Part shown: positions 31,104 through 43,197 of the stretch, in pieces
Layout of the letters: each line of letters begins with the position of its first letter
Position numbering within the stretch: the first letter of the stretch is position 1
DNA from: Haematococcus lacustris
Lineage: Eukaryota; Chlorophyta; Chlorophyceae; Chlamydomonadales; Haematococcaceae
Assembly (NCBI GenBank): GCA_030144725.1
Contig: JASKMD010000026.1
Span: forward strand, 5,759,838 to 5,823,837
DNA: 64,000 nt
Direction of reading: 5' to 3'
Program-made: the position numbers and the translations under genes
The notes under the pieces: model-generated
Database searches by the model: none
Told to the model about the DNA's origin: nothing
Seen by the model: only the letters and a program-made list of their open reading frames with translations

Positions 31104-33374
31104 TCAGCATGCAGTATGTGTTGCAGCACTGATCATGTGCAATGCCAATGCACCAATGCAACATGGCAGGGAGCCGCTATTTAGCACCATCACACCTAAC
31201 GGCTTCAGCCTTGCGTTGAGAGCCCGCATGAGCTGCCTGCTGCGCCTGGTGGCATCCTGCAGCTTGTGTGCCAGCACAGCTGCCTCCCCCACGCCCTCAT
31301 CCCCAGCTCCCATGCTGCCCCTGCCCTTCTCTAAACCTGGCAGGCCTGTGCCAGCCAGTGAGTATTCAGCCACCCCAAACCGGTCAGCACCACTGCTGCG
31401 CTGACGAGCGCGAGCAGCTGCAGCCGCCAAAACGACTGCCAAGTCCTCCTCCTCCTCCTCCTCCTCCTGAACCTGGACCTGTGATCTGGAGCTGCTTGGA
31501 CTGGTGCTGCCTCGCCTGCGCCTGCTGCGCGCGCTGCTGCTGCTGCTGCTGCTGCCCAAGGGGTACTCAGCGGGGGCTGACTGGACCACACTGGGCCTGC
31601 TGGGTGGAAGCTGCACGGCAGCGACTGCCTGAGCGGCGACGGCTGCGGCAGCGGACCTGAGCTGCTCCACCTCTTGCTGTGCAGCCTGGCATTGGAGCAG
31701 CAGGGCGTGCAGCTGGGCAGGGGGCAGGGGCCCTGTGGGCTGTGAGGGAGGGACCTCAGGTAGCTTGGCTAATGGCCCAGCTGCACAACTGACTACGAGC
31801 TGAGACCCAGCTCCTCCTGCCCCGTCTCTTTCAGCGTCACCGCCAGCCTCTGTCCCAGTCTTGTGATCAGGGTGGTGGTTTAGAACAAGACTGGCTGCAA
31901 GGCCGCCTGTGATTCTCTGGCCCTCCTCCTCCTCCTCCTCCTCCTCCCCTTCCTCCTCGCCCTCGCTGTCCGCCACCCATGCCTCCTCTTCCTGGCTGTT
32001 GGGGCTTGACAAGGCGTGAGTGGCTGCTGCTGCCTCCCCTGTGCTGCCGCTGGTGCTCTGAACGCGTGCGCTGAGTGCCAGCACTTCCTGCAGCACTGCC
32101 TGCAGCCACAGCGGTCAGGGCGAGAGCAGGCAGCGGGTCAGGCAACAGGAGCTGGCAGCTGTGGAGCTGGCAGCTGTGGGCTGACAGCAGCTCAGCATGT
32201 CGGGAGCAGCAGGTAGCATGCTTGGAAGTCTAGCAGATCCATAGCAGCAGCACACCCGAGCTTTACACAGTGGCAAGATGGCAATGCAGTTGCAGCACTT
32301 TGCAGTGCATCGATGCATGGCATGGGCAGCAGTGACCAATCAGGCTCATGCTCATGCATAGCAGGAGCAGCAGAGCATCATAGCTTCGGTGTGACAGCTG
32401 TGAGCCTGCTAGCCTGCTAGCCTGCTAGCCTGATCAGGCGCCCGGCCCACCTGATCCCCCTGCATCAGGCCCTGGCGCCAGCTGTCTATCAGGTGCTGCA
32501 GCCCCTGGTCAAGGTAGGTGTTCTTGGTGGCGCGTGACTCCTGCACAAAGTCCTGCGACAGGCACAGCACCAGCAGCAGTGCTGCTGTACTCCTGTGGCA
32601 CTGACTCCCCAATCAGCCCATGCCATCGATGCTATGGACTGCCGCTGCTGCAGCCGCTGCCATCCCTGCTGCCGCTGCCACCACCGCTGCTGTTTCTGTT
32701 GCAGGCGCCGCTGCTGATGCTGTTAAATCAGGCGCTGTACAAATGCCGCGACCGCGCAGCTGTGGTGCTGCGGCACAGCTGCTGCACCCCCAGGCTGCTG
32801 CACCCCCATGCAGTCCGCAGTTGCATAGGAGCAGCTCACCATCAGCTTGGTAAGAGCCGGACCATCCAGGCCTGAGCGCAGCATCTTGGCCACCAGGTTC
32901 TCTTGACGCCGACGACCCTGGTGAGGCACATGGGGCAGGTTGTGCATGGACCCACTGACCCCATGTACAAACAAAGGTGCGGTGTGAAGGAAGGCAAGGA
33001 CAGAGTGGCGGCACAGCAGAATAGACCCAGGCAAGCAGGGCCCAGGGACTCAGCACAGGCTAGGGTCAGTGCCCTTGGTTGTACTGCTTGTCCCTGCACT
33101 GGTTGTACTGCTTGTCCCTGGACTGCTTGAATTGCGTGTCCCTGGACTTGTTTGACAGCAAACCTACCTGGTTGTTTCGTGGCAAGCGTGCTGCAATGCG
33201 CACGGCACCTAGCACCTCCTCGCCACAGAGGGGGGCCAGGGCTTGCAAGTGCTTCTCTGGCATGTGACACATCTCCACCACAGTTGCCATCACGTTGCGA
33301 GCTGCAGGGCGCCCCAATGTCACAGCAGCCAGGAGCTCAGGAAGGAGAGCTGGTCGCTGAAAGCTGGGTATGCG
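31104..33374 (-). CDS. DUF615/DarP(YjgA)-like protein, tentative; 5' end not found
   Basis: Four reverse-strand exons join in phase: 33168-33374, 32840-32917, 32451-32552 and 31104-32099. The order LQALAPLCGEEVLGAVRIAA, then GRRRQENLVAKMLRSGLDG, then LQHLIDSWRQGLMQGDQAVL, matches the architecture of DUF615, where bacterial DarP acts late in 50S ribosomal subunit maturation. An organelle version would fit, but no transit peptide is visible because the first exon is missing. The last exon is dominated by acidic (poly-Glu), Ser/Arg and Ala-rich low-complexity sequence, with a possible helical end (DATRRSRQLMRALNARLKPL). More introns may hide there. Confidence is fair that this is a gene and low for the family. 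Confidence 0.42.
32403..32434 (+). repeat. Short tandem repeat, four agcctgct units
   Basis: Perfect 8-bp units just past the donor of the third exon of the reverse-strand gene. Confidence 0.8.
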
Positions 33375-33399
33375 CTGCATCTGTTGTGAGGGCCATACT

Positions 33400-34467
33400 G
33401 TGCAAGGCCAACCACAGAGGGCAGCTAGGGAGGCTGTACATCCCTGCCTGCAGCCCTGACGTGACTTTGAGGAATGGCGGTTCGTCATGTGGCTGCGCAC
33501 CTTGCTTTTTCATGGAACCCCTGTCTCTGCGCTCCCCGGGCTTGTGCTTGGCTGGTAGAGTTTCCGCAAAGGTGTACATCCCGCTCAGCATCGCTACGTC
33601 GTGCCGACGGGGTGCGAGTCGCCGACTTGCCTCAACCCTTACTGTATTGGGCTGCAGAGAGTGCATGGCGAAGGCAATACTGATATGGCCAGAGCATACG
33701 ATGCAAGCTCTTATAATTGTCCATGTGTTTTAGCGAGTTGTTTGGAAAGCTTGGAAGGTGGAGGCAGCGGAGCAGAGACAACAGGCTGTGCTTACACGGC
33801 CGGGGATCCACCGTATGAATGCTCATTGGCTGGGATGCTTGCTGTCCGCCAGTTGACAGTGCAGATGTGCCTGTTTGTGAAATGTTTTCTGCAATGTTCA
33901 CAATGGTGGGGTCAGTATCAGCACCTTTGGCTAAACCTTGAGCCTTCATTGCAGTCGAACACACTAACTGTGGACCACTACAAAACGGTGTTTTATCTGT
34001 GTGGTGTTCCCATCACATGGCATGCTCATGGCCTTTACATGGCATACATATGGTCATAGTCGCCTACCACCTACAGCATTGCCTGGCCCGTTAGGGCTAT
34101 GATATAGAGTTGGCATGACAAACATGCACTAATTGAAAGCTGATGACAACTTTAAGTGGGGGGGCACAAACTACTGTGCCTCAGCAGGCTGCTGCTGCTG
34201 CTGGGCTGTGGGTGGCTTGTCTCGCAGCCGCTTGTACCCCAGGCCAGGGTACTCCTTGCCCTTGGCTGGCAGCTTCCCCTGCTCTGGCCACCAGCACAGC
34301 TCCAGAGGCCGCCACCTGCTCTCCCCATGCGCTGCATGTTCAGCGCTGCATTGCAGTCCCTGTCCAGCCACTGCCTGGCTGTGGTGCTGGCTTTGCCTCG
34401 GCAGCCTTGCCCTGGGCCTTGTTTGGCTCAGCTGCCGGCTCACCCTTGGTGCGCTTGCTGCTGGTAC
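33400..34467 (-). pseudogene. Fanzor-like 3' fragment, copy B, immediately after the CASP gene
   Basis: From about 34467 to 34171 the reverse strand encodes the C-terminal part of the copy A/C family (SSKRTKGEPAAEP, then ESRWRPLELCWWPEQGKLPA and KEYPGLGYKRLRDKPP). Two single-base losses around the RuvC-III motif (near 34375 and 34345) break the frame. The shared 3' non-coding segment follows (34035-34165), with hairpin AAAGTTG-TCAT-CAGCTTT at 34136-34153. The 5' two-thirds are absent. The fragment begins 36 bp after the CASP stop. Below about 33870 the sequence is unassigned. Confidence 0.65.
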
Positions 34468-34502
34468 CGTATGAGCTGCGGGTCAGTATCAGCATGCGAG
34501 CT

Positions 34503-37500
34503 TCATGGCAGCCGCAACGTGCTCGTCCCTGCTGCGCCTGCTGGCCCTTCATGATGCATCATGGCGGCGAGATCGTGTCTTTGATCCAGGATGACTTGCT
34601 GGTGGTCAAACAATGCGGCGCTGCTTTGGTGGGTCATGCGCATGAGACTGCCCACGACCAGCAGGTGCAGCACGACCAGGTATGCAAACGTGCCCAGCCT
34701 GGCGCCCTGGCTGCCGAACACCAGCTGGCCGAACATGAACATGAGCTGGTCCGCCACGTGCAGCTTGCTCCTCTGCTTATCCCGCTGCTCGCCCTGCCAG
34801 GCACATCACCCAGCTCCACATTCACGAGCCTTGGAAATATGGACAGAGAGAAGGAAATCAATACAACAAAATAAAAACAAGTGGAAGAATGTCTAGAAGT
34901 ATGTGCCGCAGACAGTTCTGTACCCTTTCAGGCAAAGAAGTAAATGCAGAAATTGATACGAGGGGAAAGGTACTGCATAGACTACAGACGTGCTTAAGCC
35001 CTCCAGACTCCCAGTGCCTTGGTGCCCTCTTACCAGGGGGCCAATGTGGCCCTACACTGGTAGCTGGGCCTGGTGCACCCCACAGCAGTGCGATGCGTCC
35101 TGCCTTGCCCCCACCTGCAGCCCTGCTTTGCTGTGCATGGCTTCCATGCTGCATGTGATTGACACCCGCTCCTAGGCTTGAACGCAGTGCAGTGAAGATA
35201 TGCAGGGATGCTTGGAGTGGGAAGGGTAAGTTGTGTGGCGTGGGTGGGTGGGTGGGGGAAGGGGCAGAGGGGCAAGGCGGAGGGGCAGAGGAAGCAGTAC
35301 AACTGGGTGGCAGTGTTGTGGGGAGAGGGGAGTGATAGGGATGGGGTGGGAGTGGTGGGCTGGACAAGGGTGTGAGTGAGTGACCTTCATACCTGAAACT
35401 CTTTAAATGGGTTCAGCCGCTCCTCATACAGCCGGCCATAGCGGCGCTCTGCCTCTGCCCCGGCCTCCATATCCCCTGTGGTGCCTGCTCCTGCTCCCGC
35501 TCCTGTGCGCTGCTGCGCCTTGAAGCTGTGTACGTACCTGATGACAGCGGCGGCACAGGACCCATCACCTTAACCCACAACCCTGGAGCTAAATGACCTT
35601 GCACCTCACCTCACCAGGCATCCGACCTCTGACATGGGTCACTGCATCTGACCCAGCACTGCCCCTCACCCTAGCCTGACCTCACCTGACCCGACCTGAC
35701 GTGATACTGACCCTCATTTTGACTTGACCCGGCACCTAACCTCACCCTGACCTGGCCTGACCTGACCTGGCACATGACGGGCACATGACCCTGCACCTGA
35801 CCCTTGCACCTAACACCTGGACCTGCACCTGACAGACTGACTTTCCCGCTTCAGCAGAGGTGGCCACCCACCTGAGCCTCTCCACCAGAGCGATGTTATC
35901 AGCCTTGGCGGTTGCAGCCTGGCTCCTAGTCGCCGCCAGCTCTGCCCTCACTCGACTCAGCTCTTCCTCCAACTCCAGCACTTTGGCGCGGAACCTGCAC
36001 AGCCCCTCACACTTCATTGTCGTCCAGGTCGCAAATTGTCATGCCGATGTCGCTGATAGACCCTCATCAAGGGTCAACTGGCTGCATGCTCATACAGTGC
36101 TGAGGGTGCCTGGTGTGAAAACATACGCGCATGCACACATTGAGCAGCATGCACCTGGCTCCCCTGACCTCCAACAACGACATAGGACAGCTGCCGCAGA
36201 ATGAGCAGCTGCAGCAGTTGATGGGCATGTAGTCTCTGGCTCTGTTTGCCACAATCTAGCCAGAGGTCATTGTGTGTGGGCACAGCACAAAAACCCAGCA
36301 AGGTGTGTGTAGCAAGGTGTGTAGCAAGGTGTGTGTAGCAGGGTGTAGCAAGGTGTGTAGCAAGGTGTGTAGCAAGGTGTGTATAGCAGGGTGTAGCAAG
36401 GTGTGTAGCAAGGTGTGTGTAGCAGGGTGTAGCAAGGTGTGTGTAGCAGGGTGTAGCAAGGTGTGTAGCAAGGTGTGTAGCAAGGTGTGTGTAGCAGGGT
36501 GTAGCAAGGTGTGTAGCAAAGTGTGTGTAGCAAGGTGTGTGTAGCAAGGTGTGTGTAGCAAGGTGTGTGTAGCAAGGTGTGTGTAGCAAGGTGTGTGTAG
36601 CAAGGTGTGTGTAGCAAGGTGTGTGTAGCAAGGTGTGTGTAGCAAGGTGTGTGTAGGGTGGGGCCCCAACAGCTGGCTGACCTCACCGGTCCCTCTGGCT
36701 ACAGACGACCCGGATCATGCTGGAGTCACCACTCCCCTCCTCCTCCTCCTCCTCCTCCTCCACCCCGCCCCCACGGCCTGCCTTAGCCCCTGGCCCCTGG
36801 TCATCCCCCTTGAGGAGGCCAGACAGGGCGGCTCCGCCACTGCCTCGTGGCTTTCCTGCGAGCAAGAGGAGAAAAGAGGCTAGCTCGGCAGCAGCACGAA
36901 CACGTCACCAAACAATGCCTGTTGCACTGATGCGGATGCACCCCCCTGACCCCAGCCGACATCAGCAACATGTACCTGGATCCCACCAAGCACCAGCTCA
37001 GCCTGGCCACCTGCGCTGACAACCTTGACGCACATGCCATCACGCTGGCACAGGCAAGACTCCACCAGTGTCCCTGCCCTCCTAGCCTCATCATTCTTTA
37101 CCTCCTGCCCACTGACCCCTAATCACACTTAGTAGAGTGGGCGGTGGGGACAGGCCATACCCATAGGCGGAAGCTCCTCCCTTTCTGCTGCACGCCGGTT
37201 ACCATGCCCAAGTACTCTTCTCCTTCATCTTCTTCTTTTCTCTACACCCTACCCCAGACCTTGCAAAGGTCTACCCCAAGACATCCCTGTGGCTGGGTTG
37301 CCGCCATGGCAAGCCTAAGGGAACACTGACCTGGCCATATAGCAGCCCTCCGGCTGGCCACCAGGTCCTCCTCCAGCCTGTCCACCAGAGCCTGCCTGGC
37401 AGCCAACTGCAAGGCACCATGTGCAGCATGCAGCAGGCACCATGCTGCCAGAGTGCGACCACAGCCCGCAGCAAGCCCGTGACCACAGAGCAGAGCAGCA

Positions 37501-40500
37501 CCAGGGGCAAACAGGTATGCAAGCAAGAGCCAAGGCAAACACGTGGAAGGGGCAGGCGCGCAAACCACACCCCAGGCCCTTTGCCTGCGCAGGGCGCCTC
37601 ACACTCCCCTTGTTTTCATTCTCACCCGGAACCCCTGCCCTGCTGAGGGCCTATGCAACACATGCTACATATGCTACATATGCTGTGCAGCCCCCTGCTG
37701 GTCGTGTTGGCCCCCAGCTGCTGCTACACTAGGCACCCCAGCTGTCTTTTGCCTTGGATCCATTGCAGGCGGGGCGCATACACAGCTGGTTCCAACTGCT
37801 CCCCAGCTGCACAGTGAGCCTATGCAGTGCCGCTTAGCCAAGTGGCAGGCAGGTGAAGGCCACCTCCCCGCCGCCCCTTACCATGTGCGGTCCATGCATA
37901 CATGCATGCATGCATGCATGCTCTACACAATAAGCATATGCAGTGTCGGCCACCCTACCAACTCTGCCTGGTACATTGTCACCTGACACGCTGTGCCTGG
38001 CTGCTGCTGCTGCTGCTGCTGCTCTTGCACTGCTCCGTGTGCCGCACTTGTTGTTGTTGCTGCCGCTGCTGCCTGATTGCTGCCCCGGTGTCCCTGCTGC
38101 TGTACCAGGGCAATGCTCAGTACCATTGTGGGGCCGGTGTCCCTGCTGCTGTACCCTGCCACCCTCTTTGGCCCTGGGCTGCCATTGCACTATGCTGCCT
38201 GGGCTGATTTGTGTGTGCTGAGACACGCTGCCCCTCACATTGGCCTCCAGCTCAGCAACCTGTGCGGCACTGGCCTCCAGTTGAGAGCTGGCGTCCACGA
38301 TGCGCAGCCTGGCCATGGTCAGCTCATGCTCCAGGTGCCTGCTCGTGCGGCAGGTGCGGACCAGCATGCAGGCCAGGCCCGCCAGGGGAGTGGACTTGGG
38401 ACAAGCTGAGGCGGCATAGCAAGGCAGCAGAGCAAGGCAGGCAGGCACCAGCTGTGGGCTGACACATCAAGCTACCATGACTGGTCAAGTGACAGGAGCA
38501 GCAGGCAGTTGAAGCAGCGTGGTTGCTGATACTACTGCTTCTGCCCTGCCCCTGCCCCTGCCCCTGCCCCTGCCCCTGCCCCTGCCTCACCTGTTCTTCT
38601 GCAGCAGCAGTGCCTCCAGAGACCCCACCGTGGCATGATTGCCCCTGCCTCCTGCACCACCCCCAGAGCCCGCCCCCCCTCCCAGCTGTTGCCCAGTGGC
38701 CTGGCCGCCCTCTGGCCTGAACCCCTGGTGGCCAGCTGCATTCCTGTCTGCCCCCGGCCTGTCATCATCGTCGTCGTCCTCCACCAGGCTGTTGTAGCCC
38801 ACGGCCTGCAGCAGCCTGATCTGGGCCCGCAGCTCATCCATCTGCACGTGATCATCATGCAGCAAAGGGTGTGGTTGCCGGGGAGGGCGCAGCTGGCATT
38901 AGGCTTGGTGGCCAGGCTGGGTGGGCAGGGATCTGGGGGAGGGGGTGGGGAAGGGGGGTCTGGTGGGGAAGGAGGGGGGTGGGGGGGTGGGGAGGGGGTG
39001 AGGTGACACAGCTTGCCCAGCTGCACTCCTGCCTTGCTGCCGAGACTGTCCCTGGCCCTACCCCTGGCTTGGTCACCCCGCCTTGCTTTCAGACTGCCCT
39101 GCTGACCAGGCTCTGCTGCTGCTGCTGCTGCTGCTGCCCTGCTGCCCAGGCTCTGCTGACCGCCCAGCTGCCCAACCGCCCTCTGTTTCTCCACGGGCAC
39201 CCACCTGCTGGGTGGTTGGCCGCATGCTCAGCTCGTCCTCCAGTGCTCTGCAGTGCTGCTCAGTGGCCCTCAAGCTGCTATGCGTGCCCTCAAGCCTGGC
39301 CTCCCACATGCTGTGAGCCTGATCAAGCTCCTCGCGCAGACTCAGCACCTGCAGCACAGCAGGCACACAGCATCAGCCAGATAACACCGCCAGCTCCTAC
39401 GTCATTGTGACCATTCACAACACACCAGGCACAGGATGTCAGATGGACACTACCATCACAACCACCAGCCATACTGCCACTACCACTGACAATCTGCTCA
39501 TGTGCAGACACGGTTGAGCAGTAGATGGCTCGAGGCAGGCTGCGTCTCTGTCCTCGCCTGGCAGCCAGGCCAGCCCAGGCCAGGCCAGGCTAGGCGGGCA
39601 CTCTTCAGTTAAACAGCGTACAAGCTTGGTTTCAACACCACATCGCTCAAGCAGCTGCAGGCTATGTCCCTGTTGCCAATGCAAAACTGTGCTGACCACT
39701 GCAGCATGGCAATTCCGGCATTTAGCCGGGTTTGTTTGCTTTACCAGGGACACACAGCTGAGGTTCATACAGACCACAGACTACTCTTTGAATGTGTGTT
39801 GCAGCGACGCTGACATGCGGATGCCAGGTCATGATGATGATGATGATGATGTTGGGGAGGAGGAGGATGACGACTGGCTGCTCAGCTCACAACTGGGCAG
39901 ACTCACACTGGGCAAGCTTAGACACTGAGGCTGCACACTGAAGCCACACCTGCAGCCCGCAGCCTCACCTCCAGCCGTGACTCTGCCAGCTATGCCCGGC
40001 TTACCCCGTACCCACCCTGATCCCCCCTGCTCTCCCTCAACCCCATCCAGCAGCAGCACCTCCCTCACAATCACAGCCTCTGTGTACCTCCCTCCCCCCC
40101 TCCCCCTCCTCCAGCTCCTCCTCCTCCTCCCCCTCCCCCCCTCCTCCTCCTCCTCCTCTTCCCCCCTCCTCCTCCGCCTCTTCCTCCTCCTCCTTTAACC
40201 ATTCTCACCTTGCACACCCCAGTGGATTCGCACCCTCCCTCCCCCTCACCTCCAGCCGCAGCCTGGCCGCCACCTCCCGCTGTGTGTGCAGCTCATTGCG
40301 CACTGTCTCCTCTATGCTGCTCACAGCCAGCACTGCCCCTGCCTGCCCCCCTACGCTGCTGCTGCTGCTGCCACCAAGCCCCCCCGCAGCTGGCCCCCCT
40401 GGCGCCCCAGCTTCGCCCAGCTGCTGCTGCAGCCGCTGCTTCTCCCTCTCCAGAGCCACCAACCGCTCCTGAGCCCTGTCTAACTCTGAGGATGCCAGCT

Positions 40501-42073
40501 CCAGCTCCACCTGGCGCGACAGCTGCTCCTCCTCACTCTGGCTCTGCAAGCTGAACAGCTGGTTCTGCGTTGAGGTGTGCAAGCACTGCATGGACACCAG
40601 GCTTGCTTGCGCCTCTGCCAGCATGGCGGTGAGCTGCAGCTCCCGTTCCTGCATCTGCGCCATGCGGGCAGCATCAGCCTCGGCCTCAGCCTGCGCTCGT
40701 GCCTCTGCCACCTCCAGCCCCTTCTCCTCCAGAGCTGCCTCAAGGCCACGCACTCGGTCCTCCAGCTTGCGGATGGTCAGGTCCTGGTTCTTGATGGAGC
40801 TGGACTCTGCCTTGTACTCAGCCAGCTCCTGGGCTATCTGCATGCACCCATGACATGGCAGGCACAGTGGGAGAGACATGCAAACGCATGGGCAGGGCCT
40901 ACAAGGGTATGCGAGGTGAGGGGCATGCAGAGGGGCACCATTCTTGGTGGTGGAGAAGGCGGAGGAGACGGTGATGGAGGTGGTAGGGGAGCAGGTGCGG
41001 CTGCGCCTCAGTTACCACACCACAGGCGCAGCCCACATCGCACTCGGCCCACCAGCCTAGACTCTGCACCTGCTGATGCAGACTTGCTGAAGCTGGTGGG
41101 TCCAACAGCCTACAGCCTATGGCCAACAGCCTACAGCACACCCTCCCAAGCAGGTCAGCTGTGCCCCCTGAGCCTGGAAGCATGCCAGTCACACTGTGTA
41201 CTGCCTTGTCATTGCCATGGTTGCAGTAGCTAAAGACAGCATGGAGGGGTCAGCACACGTTGTTGCTGATGTTTGCAGAAGGTTCTGAAACCCTGGAGTG
41301 GAAGAGCTGCCGAGCAGGATAGGGACTGATGGTGTTCAGTGGGTGTCAGCGGTGCAAGCCAAGCCACACATCACACCTTGCGGCACTGAGCTTCTAGTTC
41401 AGCAGCGCGGCTGGCAGTCTCTAAGGCGGTGGCGAGGGCCGGTGCGGGGTCAGGGGCTTCATACAGCTTCTGATACAGCTCCAGATACGCAGTTTCACTG
41501 TGCTTACTGCGCTGCAAGCAGCAGCAGGGAGCAGGCTCATTGCCCTGTACGTCTCATGGACGTAGGACGTGGTTGAGAAATTGGAACAGGGGTGCAGGCA
41601 ACAGCTGGGAGGTAGGTGTTGGTCAAGGAATACGAAGCTGCATGAGATTGGGGCACTGCCCTTGACGGTTCATCCCATACCCTGCCCAACGACTCTCACT
41701 ACCCTGAGAGTGGGGTCTCTAGCCTTGCTGGTAATGCTTTCATTAGTTACAAACAGCAATGTGACAGACTGCCAGAAATCATAACAGCACATCTGACCTT
41801 GCTGAGCCGATCAATCTCGTCCTGGTACTGTTTCAACAAGGGCCCCATGCCTTTAATGTCTGGTGCCTGGCGCTTGAACTCTCGAGTGGCCTCAGCTAAC
41901 TTCTTTCGGTTCTGCATTGCCTCCTCCTGGTGCTCTGCGATCTTCATACCGACCTCATCCATCTGAACCCGCAGGCTCTCCAGGTCTAAACCCTGCCATG
42001 ATCGGTAAACCGCGGACAAGAGCGCCGGGCTGCTTTGGTCCGCGCCAACCTGGCTGCCTCCTGTTGCCACCAT
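34503..42073 (-). CDS. CASP: CASP: Golgi-membrane coiled-coil tethering protein (CUX1-locus CASP family)
   Basis: CASP is a tail-anchored golgin-like protein acting in Golgi membrane traffic. Twelve exons: 42073-41798, 41511-41377, 40837-40250, 39348-39205, 38841-38591, 38338-38239, 37406-37331, 37010-36976, 36850-36687 (acceptor could be 36855), 35994-35872, 35537-35393 and 34793-34503. They join in phase to about 775 aa. Exon 1 carries WQGLDLESLRVQMDEVGMKI, NRKKLAEATREFKR and LLKQYQDEIDRLSK. Exon 2 has YQKLYEAPDP. Exon 3 is coiled coil. Exon 5 has LQAVGYNS plus an acidic insert. Exon 9 ends in VVCSQRDR, exon 11 in LNPFKEFQ. The C-terminal membrane anchor is LGTFAYLVVLHLLVVGSL (about residues 713-730). 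Order and motifs match plant CASP throughout. The short 35-nt exon and the Gly-rich insert are the least certain parts. Confidence 0.92.
36296..36656 (+). repeat. Minisatellite in CASP intron, 12-bp gtgtgtagcaag units
   Basis: About 30 copies, the last ten perfect and the first part mixed with tagcagggtg variants. Confidence 0.95.
38543..38586 (+). repeat. (CCCTGC)n microsatellite in CASP intron
   Basis: About seven perfect copies of the same hexamer as the 19.3-22.8 kb array, ending five bases from the splice donor of exon 5. Confidence 0.95.
38930..39000 (+). repeat. G-rich tract in CASP intron
   Basis: Dense runs of three to seven G (gggggtgggg-type) between CASP exons 4 and 5. Confidence 0.8.
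40085..40198 (+). repeat. Pyrimidine-rich (ctc/cct) tract in CASP intron
   Basis: Nearly pure C/T on the + strand, downstream of exon 3 in the direction of the gene. Confidence 0.85.
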
Positions 42074-42194
42074 AGCTTTGCCACCGCAGCGCACCGAGGC
42101 GCAGATCAGGGTCAGGTTGATGATACCTGTTATTTTAAAGGGTTATGAAAACAAGATAGAAAGCAGCCCTAGCTAGTGCGGTTGTGTAGGCCAT

Positions 42195-42350
42195 AGGGCG
42201 CGTCCGATCATATGACTTGCGGAGGAATTGGTCATATGACTGAATATGATGGCTTAAAGATGGGATATGACCGGGTCTGTAGTCAAGAGGATAGTGTGGC
42301 AGAGTACCGCACTAACCCACCTGGGAACCCCGAGTGTGAAGAGGGTTTGA
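42195..42350 (+). repeat. Dispersed repeat R4, copy 2, ~120 bp upstream of the CASP start
   Basis: Counterpart of 28243-28400. It sits in the expected promoter or 5' UTR region of CASP. Confidence 0.85.
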
Positions 42351-43197
42351 CGCCTACTAGGCCACCTGAACTCCAGAGTTGCCTCCGTCCACAGCCAGCC
42401 ACTTCGTTGTCATGGCGGCAAACGTGCAGCAATGCAGGCCTACAGTGGGTGGGACGCCCAGGGGGCCCGCCAGGGGGCCCGTTGCAGCCCAAGTTGGTTC
42501 AGTCTCTGCCTGCCTCTGCTCCAGCCTGCTGCCGCCGCCACAGCTTCCAAACCCATTGCCGCAGCATCCGGGCTGGTATCTGCCACCACTGCTGTGCCAT
42601 CGCATGCCAAGCCGTTGTAATCGCCTGCTCATCAGACTGCAAACCCCGGCCTCAACAAGTCTATTACATAGCACTCCTTATAGCCTCGTCAGGTTAACTT
42701 CAGTGCCGCCGCTTGGGGCCTCCATGAGCACACGCAGTGCGTCTCCCTCACCGTCACAGCTTGTCTCCGCTGCCGCCGGTACAGGGCATATGGGTCGTTT
42801 CCTGCAGTGTAGGCTGCACCAAGCGATCCAAACGCTGAATGCGCTGGCCTAGCTGGTTAACGTCCCGCTGCACGTCGGGCTTGCCGCGAACTTGCTTCCG
42901 TCGCCACTGTGCGCCACTTGACAGCGGCCGCAGCCACCGGTCCCACGAGGTGGGAGGTGCTGGTCCAGGAGTCATCGCTGATGCACATACAGACGACCAC
43001 ATAGTCCTGCTTGCACTCCTGTCCTTATGTCACTGCACTGTGCTCTATGACAATTAACACTGGGGCTTTGCAACAACCACGCAGCTTGTCATGCACTTGT
43101 CAAATGTGAAGCTCATGTTCACCATGGAGCAAACACAGATGCTTCGACACCCATGAGGTGCCGGCAGCTACTTCATCTGGCCTGATGAGTAGAGGGA
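42351..43197. other. No gene assigned between CASP and the retrotransposon
   Basis: A 157-codon frame (42379-42852, +) and an 80-codon reverse frame (42754-43002, with DVQRDVNQLGQRIQRLDRLV) are open, but neither shows a known domain. The part next to 43197 should contain the 3' untranslated region or LTR remnant of the Gypsy element; no LTR pair can be identified. Confidence 0.3.

Noticed and set aside
34143..34874. 243-codon + strand frame
   Set aside because: Opposite-strand shadow of the CASP last exon and the Fanzor fragment, both supported by motifs.
36074..36686. Thr/His/Cys-rich reverse frames
   Set aside because: Translations of the 12-bp minisatellite inside a CASP intron.
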